Assembly: GCF_001570605.1 (NCBI RefSeq)
Contig: NZ_BBXG01000003.1
Coordinates: 186,001 to 250,000, forward strand
DNA: 64,000 nt
Direction of reading: 5' to 3'
Origin: Herbidospora cretacea
GTDB lineage: Bacteria > Actinomycetota > Actinomycetes > Streptosporangiales > Streptosporangiaceae
Shown here: positions 57,217 through 64,000 of the stretch, piece by piece
How the letters are laid out: each line of letters begins with the position of its first letter
Numbering within the stretch: the stretch's first letter is position 1
The notes under the pieces: generated by a model
The model's database searches: none
Seen by the model: only the letters and a program-made list of their open reading frames with translations
What the model was told of the DNA's origin: nothing
Translations under genes and position numbers: made by a program

Positions 57217-59421
57217 TCACGCCCGGCCGATTTCACCCTGTGCGAATTCGTCGGGGCGGAGCTCCGGCACGGGGGTGAACCCCTCTACGTCGAGCACGTG
57301 GACCCGGGCGGTGCCGATGTCGAAGTAGAGCCCGGACAGCTCCAGCTTCCCGGCACGTTCCAAACGGTCGACCATCGGATAGCTGCGCAGGTTCTCCAGC
57401 TGCTGGATCACGTTGACCCGGCACAGGTGGTCGAGCGCCGGCTCGTCGGAGCCGTGGGGGGTGTTCTCGAACCGCTCGACCGTGTGGTGGCCGTGGCGCA
57501 GCCAGTTGCCCACCGCCGTCAGGCCCGTGGGGGCCTCGCCGAGCAGCGCCGCCATCGCGCCGCACCCCGAGTGGCCGCAGACCGTGATGGTGGAGACGCC
57601 GAGCACGCCCACGGCGTATTCGATCGCCGCCGCCACCGAGTCGTCGGAGGGCACCGACTCGAACCTGGGCACCAGGTTGCCGACGTTGCGGACCATGAAG
57701 AGGTCGCCCGGCCCGCTCGCGGTGATGACCGAGGGCATCACCCGTGAGTCGGCGCAGGTGATGAACAGGTGGGACGGAGACTGCTTGCGCGCCATGCGGG
57801 TCAGCAGCGGCCGGATCAGCGGCGCGGTCCGGCGCTGGTATTCGCGGGTGCCCTCCAGCAGGTTCGCCTCGGCCTCCGGAGGCCGGCGGTGCGACCACGG
57901 CAGCCACGACCAGTCCATCTTCGGCGGGGTCTTGGCCGGGAACACCCGGATGCCGTTGGCGGCGGCGGTGTACCAGTCGTCGTGGAGCTCGTCGATCTCG
58001 ACCGTGCCGCCGGCCCGTTCGTGTTCCAGCCGCCAGTTGCGCAGCGCCTCGAACGCCGCGTTGTCCATGAAGTCGACGTTGAGCAGCAGGTCGACGTCGG
58101 CCCCGCGCGGGATCGTGCGCAGCGAGTCGGTCAGCCGGGGCACCCCGATGAAGATGAGCGACCCGGTCACCACCACGCGCCAGCGCCCGCCGCCGGGCGT
58201 GACCTCGACCGACACCCAGGTGAGCCGCCGCAGCGCCAGCAGCGCCGCCAGGCCGAGCCCGATGAGGATGCCCTCGGCCAGCCCGAGCAGCACGACCGCG
58301 GCCATGGTGAGGAAGTAGATCGGCATCTCGCCGTGGCCGCGCAGCCCCCGGGCGGTGCCCAGGTTGACCATCTTCACGCCGATGAACAGCAGCAGCGCGG
58401 CCAGCGCCTCCATCGGGATCAGCCCGAGCGCCGAGGCGAACGCGATCGTGGCGATCAGCACCCACACGCCGTGGAGCACCGTCGACCAGCGGCTGCGCGC
58501 GCCCGCCCGGACGTTGGTGGTCGTGCGGACCACCACGCCCGACACCGGCAGGCCGCCCAGACCGCCGGACACGACGTTGGCGACGCCCTGGGCGCACAGC
58601 TCACGGTCGAGGTCGGCGCGCGGCCCGTCGTGCATGCGGTCGGCGGCCACGCAGGTCAGCAGTGACTCGACCCCGGCCAGCACCGCCACCAGCAGGATCG
58701 AGGCGGCGATGGCGTGCCAGTCGCCGGTGGGCAGGATCGGCCCGGCGAGCTGGCTCAGCCCGTTGGCGAGGTCGACCTCGGTGAACTTCCAGCCGGCCAG
58801 CGCCGCCGTCACCGTCGCGATGGCCAGCGCGGCCAGCGGGGCGGGCACGAACCCGACCTTGGGAATGCGGTCCCACACCAGCAGCACGCCGATCGTCAGG
58901 AGCCCGATCATGACGGCGTCGCCGTGGAGCGTGGCCACCTGGGCCGGGACCTCGATCAGGTTGTCGAGCGCGGACCGCTGCGGGCTGCCGCCCAGGACGA
59001 TGTGGAGCTGCGAGAGCGCGATGACGACGCCGACCCCGGCCAGCATGCCGTGGATGACGGCGGGGGAGACCCCCAGGGCGGCCCTGGCCACCCGGAACGC
59101 GCCGAGAACGATCTGCAGCAGCCCGGCCGCGAGTGTGATGGCGCAGGTGGCCCGCCAGCCGTACACCTGGACGAGATCGGCCACCACCAGCGACAGGCCC
59201 GCGGCGGGCCCGCTGACCTGGACGACGGAGCCGCCCAGCGCGCCCGCGACGATGCCGCCGACGATCGCCGCCACCAGCCCGGCCGCGATCGGCGCCCCGG
59301 ACGCGACCGCGATGCCCAGTGACAGTGGAACCGCCACCAGGAACACCACGAGTGAGGCCGGAACGTCATGCCGCAGGACGTCGATGAAACGCTGCGTGGT
59401 CGAACTGTTACCCCCGGTCAT
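57217..59421 (-). CDS. SulP-family anion transporter fused to beta-carbonic anhydrase
   Basis: The 734-residue protein has a SulP/SLC26 transporter domain (about 1-410; FLVAVPLSLGIAVASGAPIAAG, GSVVQVSGPAAGLS), a STAS-like region (about 430-530) and a C-terminal beta-carbonic anhydrase with zinc ligands Cys556, His617, Cys620 plus Asp558-Arg560 (CADSR, CGHSGCG). This suggests bicarbonate uptake or CO2/bicarbonate conversion at the membrane. It starts at ATG 59421, with no promoter motif recognised. Confidence 0.94.
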   Translation of the reverse strand: MTGGNSSTTQRFIDVLRHDVPASLVVFLVAVPLSLGIAVASGAPIAAGLVAAIVGGIVAGALGGSVVQVSGPAAGLSLVVADLVQVYGWRATCAITLAAGLLQIVLGAFRVARAALGVSPAVIHGMLAGVGVVIALSQLHIVLGGSPQRSALDNLIEVPAQVATLHGDAVMIGLLTIGVLLVWDRIPKVGFVPAPLAALAIATVTAALAGWKFTEVDLANGLSQLAGPILPTGDWHAIAASILLVAVLAGVESLLTCVAADRMHDGPRADLDRELCAQGVANVVSGGLGGLPVSGVVVRTTTNVRAGARSRWSTVLHGVWVLIATIAFASALGLIPMEALAALLLFIGVKMVNLGTARGLRGHGEMPIYFLTMAAVVLLGLAEGILIGLGLAALLALRRLTWVSVEVTPGGGRWRVVVTGSLIFIGVPRLTDSLRTIPRGADVDLLLNVDFMDNAAFEALRNWRLEHERAGGTVEIDELHDDWYTAAANGIRVFPAKTPPKMDWSWLPWSHRRPPEAEANLLEGTREYQRRTAPLIRPLLTRMARKQSPSHLFITCADSRVMPSVITASGPGDLFMVRNVGNLVPRFESVPSDDSVAAAIEYAVGVLGVSTITVCGHSGCGAMAALLGEAPTGLTAVGNWLRHGHHTVERFENTPHGSDEPALDHLCRVNVIQQLENLRSYPMVDRLERAGKLELSGLYFDIGTARVHVLDVEGFTPVPELRPDEFAQGEIGRA

Positions 59422-59472
59422 GCGGCGACTTTATGCCAAGGTCAGCCGGGGGGTCGAACACGGACGGGGAAA

Positions 59473-60963
59473 TCAGCGGTAATAGTCGGGTTGGTCGGTC
59501 TCCGGATTGCCGCGGTGGGTGCCGCGCCGCCCGACACCGCTGCGGGTGGTCTGCTCGGGATAGAGCTCGTCGTAGGAGGGCCAGCTCCCGCCGGTGTTCT
59601 GCGGCGGGGCGGGGTTGGGGTAGCCCTGCTGGTCGTAGCCGTAGGCGCCGGCCACCGAGTCGGAGTCGTCGATCGTCGCCCACCCGGCGCTGACCTCGTA
59701 GGACCCGGGCGGCGGGGTCGGCAGGTTGCCGGTCTGGTAGGCCCCGGTCGAGAAGTCGTTGTAGGACGGGGGCGGCGGAGCGGGCATCTGGTAGCCCGCC
59801 GCCTCGCCGGCCGCCCAGGTCGACCCGCTGCCCTGCACCGGCTGCGGGTCGTCGAACACGTCGCCGCCGCCCCACGCCGGGGGAGCCGCGGCCGGCGGCT
59901 GCGGGTAGTTGGGCGCGGGCTGGACGGCCCAGCCGGAGGGCTCGGGGTAGGCCGGGGGGATCGGCTCGGGCTGCGCCGCGGGCGGAACCGGGAAGTTGCC
60001 GCTGGTGTAGCCCGTGTCGTAGCCGGGGCGGCTGGGGAACGGTCCGGTGGCGGGCTGGTCGAAAGCGCCCGGCCGGGTCTCGAACATGCCGGTCGACGGC
60101 CCGGTGGAGAACGGGTCGGTCGAGGCGCCCGGCGGGGGGAACGGGCCGGTCGCGGGGCTGGTCAGATCGGGGGTCGGGGCGGAGAAGGTGACCGTCTTCT
60201 GCTCGGCGAGCTGCGAGGAGGGGGTGGCGCGCAGGCCGTCGACGACGCCGGTGTCGGGGGAGAAGAAACCGTTGGACGGGGTGCCCGCGTTGAGCGCGCT
60301 GCTGATCGGGGTGACCACGCCCGGGGTGAGCGTGGCCGCGATCGGGGTCACCACACCGGGGACCGGGGCGGCGGGCGGCGGCACGGCGGCCGGGCGCTGG
60401 GGGAGGATGCCCTGGACAGTCGCGGCGTTGGGGTCGATCGCCCCGGAGGACACGGAGGAGACCGGGGACACCGGGGAGGAGGCGGCGGGCTCGGGCTCGA
60501 CCGGGCGGGAGTGGGCCATGCGCTGCTTGATGGTCCCCCCGAACGCGCCGTCGTCGGCGCGGACGCGCGACCAGTAGTCGTCGTCGTAGTCGTCGTCGGC
60601 GCCCCACTCGTCGACCCCCCGCTTGCCACGGGGAGCACCGGCGCCGGCGGGCTGCTTGCCACGCTGCGCGGGCTTGGCGCCCTGGCGGCTGCCCGGACGG
60701 GGCTGCGCGCCGGGGGCCTTGGCGACCGGTTTGACCGGCGCCTTCTTCGGCTCCTCGAACGCGTCGAAACCCTCGGGGAAACTCTCGAAGAACGTCTCTT
60801 CGGCCGGCCGGCTGCCCTTCTTCTTCGCGGCGCCCTCGGCCATCGCCTTGATGCGCTCGGAGGAGAGCGCGCTCTCTCTCCGGTTCATCGACCGCATGCC
60901 CAGCGCCACCACTATCAGCACCAGCAGGACAACGGCGACAAGGCCCAAAATGACCGCGGTCAT
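59473..60963 (-). CDS. single-pass membrane protein with long disordered tail
   Basis: The 496-residue protein has one N-terminal membrane helix (TAVILGLVAVVLLVLIVVALG), a charged segment (MNRRESALSSERIKAMAEGAAKKKG) and about 430 residues rich in Pro, Gly, Ser, Ala and Gln with aromatic-Pro repeats. No enzyme motif is present. It may be a cell-envelope or cell-division-associated scaffold. It is 51 bases upstream of the SulP fusion start on the same strand. Confidence 0.88.
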   Translation of the reverse strand: MTAVILGLVAVVLLVLIVVALGMRSMNRRESALSSERIKAMAEGAAKKKGSRPAEETFFESFPEGFDAFEEPKKAPVKPVAKAPGAQPRPGSRQGAKPAQRGKQPAGAGAPRGKRGVDEWGADDDYDDDYWSRVRADDGAFGGTIKQRMAHSRPVEPEPAASSPVSPVSSVSSGAIDPNAATVQGILPQRPAAVPPPAAPVPGVVTPIAATLTPGVVTPISSALNAGTPSNGFFSPDTGVVDGLRATPSSQLAEQKTVTFSAPTPDLTSPATGPFPPPGASTDPFSTGPSTGMFETRPGAFDQPATGPFPSRPGYDTGYTSGNFPVPPAAQPEPIPPAYPEPSGWAVQPAPNYPQPPAAAPPAWGGGDVFDDPQPVQGSGSTWAAGEAAGYQMPAPPPPSYNDFSTGAYQTGNLPTPPPGSYEVSAGWATIDDSDSVAGAYGYDQQGYPNPAPPQNTGGSWPSYDELYPEQTTRSGVGRRGTHRGNPETDQPDYYR

Positions 60964-61148
60964 AGCACCACCCTCAAGGCCATGGCCTTCCAGCGGCGCC
61001 GGTGAGATCGCGCGGCCATCGACGCGACCTGCCCCCTGTGATCACCTGCGCTCAGCAATTCAGGATCCGATTCTGCTCGACCACAATGACCGTTGTCACA
61101 CCCTAGGCGAAGATTGGTCCACCACTACTACCTCCGGTCATCAGCATG

Positions 61149-61706
61149 TCACTCGATGTCAGCCGCCGTGAGGCGACCTCGGGCGATGGTGTGGGACGCG
61201 ATGGTGGCCAGACTCTCCGAGAGGGGGGCGCCCTGAGGGAGGTCCAGCTCCTTGTTCAGGGCGTAGACGGTGAAACGGTAGCTGTCATCGGGCTGGCATG
61301 GGGGCACATATCCGACTTTTCCATTGGTCGTCTGCCCCTGCCGGGCACCTCTAGGGGTGCCGTTCTCCGCGAGCTCGGTGGTGTTGGGGTCGATGTTGAA
61401 CACCACCCAGTGCACCATCGCTTTCTGCCCGTCGGCGTTGTCGTCGACCACGAGGGCCACCGACTTGGCGCCCGACGTACCCGACCAGCGGAGGGGCGGA
61501 TTGCCCAGGTCTCCCTTGCACGAGTAGCCGGACGGCAGTGGATCGCCGTCACGGAACTGCGGGCTCGACACACTGATCACGTCGAGGTCGGCGGGCGAAC
61601 CGCCGCCCACGATCCCGCAGCCCGAGGTCGATGCCGTCAGCGCCACGACAGCCGCCGGTAGGAGAGCGGCTCGGCGCGTGCGAACGGACTTCGTCAGCGA
61701 CCCCAT
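61149..61706 (-). CDS. YbhB/YbcL-like (PEBP) lipoprotein
   Basis: The ATG at 61706 begins a lipoprotein signal (TSGC, Cys30), giving 185 residues. The domain has PEBP signatures: PSGYSCKGDLGNPPLRWSG, VDDNADGQKAMVHWVVFNID and YRFTVYALNKEL. PEBP proteins bind phospholipids or small ligands; bacterial function is unclear. The upstream in-frame extension to 62111 is antisense to the PH-domain gene and is rejected. Confidence 0.93.
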   Translation of the reverse strand: MGSLTKSVRTRRAALLPAAVVALTASTSGCGIVGGGSPADLDVISVSSPQFRDGDPLPSGYSCKGDLGNPPLRWSGTSGAKSVALVVDDNADGQKAMVHWVVFNIDPNTTELAENGTPRGARQGQTTNGKVGYVPPCQPDDSYRFTVYALNKELDLPQGAPLSESLATIASHTIARGRLTAADIE

Positions 61707-61944
61707 GCCCGTTGATGCTACGCGGATCCCGCTGGTGCGCCGACCGGATCGCGATGATCCAGCGCGAGAAGAAACTCCACATAAGCCGGGTTCGTTCACC
61801 CTGCCCCTCCGCCCGAACCCGTGTGACCTGGGATTCCTATGTTTCGGGTGGGGAACGGGTACTCGCCGGTAGAAATCTTCAAGGGGGGGTTGGGGGGTGA
61901 CCAACGGCACATCCCGACGATTTAGGGTGGACTCGTGATGCCAG

Positions 61945-62454
61945 ATGCGTGACGCGTTGCGTGACCCCGCCAACCAGGTGTCGCCGAGGGCCAGGTCGTT
62001 GTGGTTCGCGGAGGCCGTCATCGTGACGGCGCTGCTGGTGGGCGGGCTGGTGCTGCTGTCCATGTGGATGACCGGCTGGGAGTTCCTCCCGCAGTGGCTG
62101 CTCGACCGCACCTGGGTGGTCGCGCTCGTGCTCGGGCTGCTGATGGTGCCGTTCGTGCTCGCCGAGCCGGTCGTGCGGTTCGCCGTGCACCGCTGGGAGC
62201 TGGCCGCCGACGTCGTCTACGCCCGGTCGGGCTGGCTGTCGCGCAAGTGGGTGTTCGTGCCGGTGTCCCGCATCCAGACGGTCGACAAGGCGCAGGGCTG
62301 GCTGGAGCGCTTCTTCGGGCTGGCGACGGTGGAGATCCGGACCGCGTCCTACGCGGGGTCGTCCACGATCAAGGGTCTCGACTACGAGGTGGCCGCGCGG
62401 CTGGCCGAGGAGCTGTCGCGCCGGGCCCAGGAACTCCGGGACGACGCGACGTGA
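61945..62454 (+). CDS. PH-domain membrane protein (YdbS-like)
   Basis: The 169-residue protein has two N-terminal membrane helices (ALLVGGLVLLSMWM and WVVALVLGLLMVPFVL) and a bacterial PH (DUF304) domain with YARSGWLSRKWVFVPVSRIQTVDKAQGWLERFFGLATVEIRTAS. In Bacillus YdbS works with YdbT. Its stop overlaps the GTG of the next gene (GTGA). Confidence 0.93.
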   Translation: MRDALRDPANQVSPRARSLWFAEAVIVTALLVGGLVLLSMWMTGWEFLPQWLLDRTWVVALVLGLLMVPFVLAEPVVRFAVHRWELAADVVYARSGWLSRKWVFVPVSRIQTVDKAQGWLERFFGLATVEIRTASYAGSSTIKGLDYEVAARLAEELSRRAQELRDDAT

Positions 62455-63929
62455 GCCTGCCCTTCCATGAGCCGGTGCCCGAGGCCGCCCGGCTCAGCCC
62501 GCGCCTGCTGCTCATAGACCCCATAAGGGTGCTGCCCTCGCTGCTGGTGCCGCTCGCGGGGGTGCTGGTCGCCGGGGGGTTCTCGCCGCGCTCGTTCATC
62601 TGGGCCGCGTTCGGCGTCGCCGGTTCGGTCCTGTACGCCGTGGTGCGCTGGGCCACCTTCTCCTACACGATCACCGGCGGCCGCCTGGAGCTCTCCCGGG
62701 CCTTCATCGGCCGCTCGACCCGGGTCATCCCGCTGGAGCGCATCCGGGGCGTCGACGTCACCACCCCGTTCCTCCACCGGCTGCTCGGCCTGGCGGTGCT
62801 GAAGCTCGACACCGGCGCGGGCGGCGAGAAGCAGGAGGGCGAGCTCGACGGCATCACGGTCGAGGAGGCCGAACGGCTGCGCGCCGTGCTGCTGGCCCGC
62901 CACGCGGGGGTCACTGGGGCCCCCGGGGTCGCCGGGCAGCCTCTCGAACAGGCCGCCGCCGCGCCGCGCGACCACGTGTTCCTGCGCGTGCCCCCGGCCT
63001 GGCTCCGCTACGGCCCGCTGTCCGGCGCGTTCCTGTTCACCCCTTTCGCGCTGGTCGCCGGCGCGGTCGGCCTGGCGTTCCAGTGGGGCGGCGAGCTCGG
63101 GCTCGACGAGGACGACGCGGTGGCGGTCGGCTCGTGGCTCTGGGGCCACCCGCTGCTGCTCGTCGGCGTCGCGGTCGCGCTGGTCGTGCTCATGCCGTTC
63201 CTGGGCGCGGCCATGTACGCCGTCTTCAACTGGAACTTCGTGTTGTTCGGCCGGGGCGACCACCTGGTCGCCGAGCGCGGCCTGATCAACCGGCGCGTGG
63301 TCTCCCTCGAACGCCGCCGCATCCGGGGCTACGAGATCGCCGAGAGCCCATTGGAGCGCCAGGCGAAGGTGGCCCGCCTGTGGGCCGTGGTGACCGGCCT
63401 CGGCGACTCCCAGACGCGCGGCCAGCTCCTGCCGGTGGCCCCCCGCGCCGCCGTCGGCGACATCGCCGCCGAGGCCGTCGGCCCGTTCAGCGAGGCGCTG
63501 CGCCCTCACCCGCCCGCCGCCCGGCGCCGCCGCCTGTTCCGGGCGATCGCGCCGTGGCTGGTCCTGGCCCTGGTCCTGTACGCCCTGGGCCAGACCATCA
63601 TCGGGATCATCGCCACCGTCCTGGCCGTGGCCGGAATCGCGCTCGGCCTCGACCGTTACCGCTCGCTGGGCCACACCTACGACGGAACCCGGCTGTCGGT
63701 CCGCTCGGGATCGCTGCGCCGGGCCCAGGCGGTCGTCGAACGCCGGGCGGTGGTCGGCTGGACCATCGAGCAGTCGTGGTTCCAGCGCCGGGCCGGACTG
63801 GTCACCGTGATCGCCGGGGTCGGCGCGGGCAGCGGCGGCTACAAGGCGATCGACGCCGGGGAGACCCAGGCGGCCGCCTTCGCCGCCGAGGTCACCCCCG
63901 AGTGGATGGCGCCCTTCCTCAAGCGTTAG
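62451..63929 (+). CDS. multi-PH-domain membrane protein (YdbT-like)
   Basis: The 492-residue protein has several membrane helices and three DUF304/PH repeats: VIPLERIRGVDVTTPFLHRLLGLAVLKLDTG, VVSLERRRIRGYEIAESPLERQAKVARLWAV, and RAQAVVERRAVVGWTIEQSWFQRRAGLVTV. With the upstream gene it forms a YdbS-YdbT-like pair, linked in Bacillus to envelope stress and antimicrobial tolerance. It is convergent with sepH, overlapping by 4 bases. Confidence 0.93.
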   Translation: MSLPFHEPVPEAARLSPRLLLIDPIRVLPSLLVPLAGVLVAGGFSPRSFIWAAFGVAGSVLYAVVRWATFSYTITGGRLELSRAFIGRSTRVIPLERIRGVDVTTPFLHRLLGLAVLKLDTGAGGEKQEGELDGITVEEAERLRAVLLARHAGVTGAPGVAGQPLEQAAAAPRDHVFLRVPPAWLRYGPLSGAFLFTPFALVAGAVGLAFQWGGELGLDEDDAVAVGSWLWGHPLLLVGVAVALVVLMPFLGAAMYAVFNWNFVLFGRGDHLVAERGLINRRVVSLERRRIRGYEIAESPLERQAKVARLWAVVTGLGDSQTRGQLLPVAPRAAVGDIAAEAVGPFSEALRPHPPAARRRRLFRAIAPWLVLALVLYALGQTIIGIIATVLAVAGIALGLDRYRSLGHTYDGTRLSVRSGSLRRAQAVVERRAVVGWTIEQSWFQRRAGLVTVIAGVGAGSGGYKAIDAGETQAAAFAAEVTPEWMAPFLKR

Positions 63930-64000
63930 TCCTGCTTGGGAGCGCCGAACATGATCTCGTCCCACGACGGGACGGACGCCCGGCGCGCCCGCGACTTGCG
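63926..64000 (-). CDS. sepH: SepH (DUF3071) septation protein, C-terminal end
   Basis: Only the last 24 codons lie in the window: RRASVPSWDEIMFGAPKQD. The SWDEIMFG motif is the conserved C-terminal tail of SepH, the actinobacterial FtsZ-stimulating division protein, which supports the call despite the short length. The gene extends beyond base 64000. Confidence 0.85.
   Translation of the reverse strand, partial: RKSRARRASVPSWDEIMFGAPKQD

Overview
The window is chromosomal DNA from a GC-rich, high-G+C Gram-positive actinobacterium. The gene content suggests a Streptosporangiaceae-like relative (Streptosporangium/Nonomuraea type), which is an inference. The reasons are: GTG starts and ATGA/GTGA gene overlaps everywhere, an RNase HI-histidine phosphatase fusion like mycobacterial Rv2228c, a SepH C-terminus, a SoxR, a deazaflavin-dependent nitroreductase-type domain, a sigma-region-4/membrane chimera and a class A RNase P RNA.

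Region 1 (1-21.7 kb) is largely a plant-polysaccharide locus. It holds a GH3 beta-glucosidase, a cupin/PmoA-like/Gfo-Idh-MocA trio, a secreted GH30 xylanase, a lipoprotein sugar-binding protein with two ABC permeases (no ATPase), a LacI regulator, a cytoplasmic GH5, a large secreted GH10 xylanase carrying four binding modules, and a GH43 beta-xylosidase. Copies of the motif CGAAA-(1-2 nt)-TTTC sit in front of the GH30, binding-protein, LacI and GH5 genes, so they look like one LacI regulon. A CebR/CelR-type box (TGGTAGCGCTCCCA) also precedes the GH5-GH10 unit. A CopC/CopD copper pair, an unknown membrane protein and a catalytically degenerate alpha/beta hydrolase lie between.

Region 2 (21.7-43.9 kb) is metabolic. 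An S9 peptidase is divergent from a tightly coupled six-gene operon: amidohydrolase, EamA exporter, acyl-CoA dehydrogenase, ThDP enzyme, Glu/Leu-type dehydrogenase and ADP-forming acyl-CoA ligase. I read it as peptide or amino-acid-derivative catabolism. After it come a TetR regulator, an orphan histidine kinase, an acyl-CoA ligase, a GNAT/M20/M19 set, a Baeyer-Villiger-type monooxygenase, and the housekeeping run Nif3-like / zinc-ribbon / RNase H-phosphatase.

Region 3 (44.2-49.1 kb) is accessory. rnpB (44193-44592) ends in a 31-bp sequence that is repeated perfectly 1,567 bp downstream (46129-46159). The DNA between carries a ribbon-helix-helix-like gene, a frameshifted partner gene and its own terminator, and a strong hairpin that could be the native rnpB terminator lies beyond the distal copy. 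This looks like a small element inserted at the 3' end of rnpB with no integrase inside. Next to it are a decayed IS5-family element, a secreted TNT-domain (NAD-glycohydrolase-type) toxin gene and about seven diverged copies of a 58-73 bp tandem repeat.

Region 4 (49.1-64.0 kb) returns to core-like genes: an MFS transporter whose 5' part uses rare codons, a lipoprotein, soxR with a clear operator divergent from an FMN reductase and an unusual two-domain oxidoreductase, a MarR/cupin divergent pair with a palindromic operator, a sigma-4-like membrane protein, an extended SDR, a SulP-carbonic anhydrase fusion, a disordered membrane protein, a PEBP lipoprotein, two PH-domain membrane proteins (YdbS/YdbT-like) and the end of sepH. 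All functional calls come from motifs read by eye; no database search was run.
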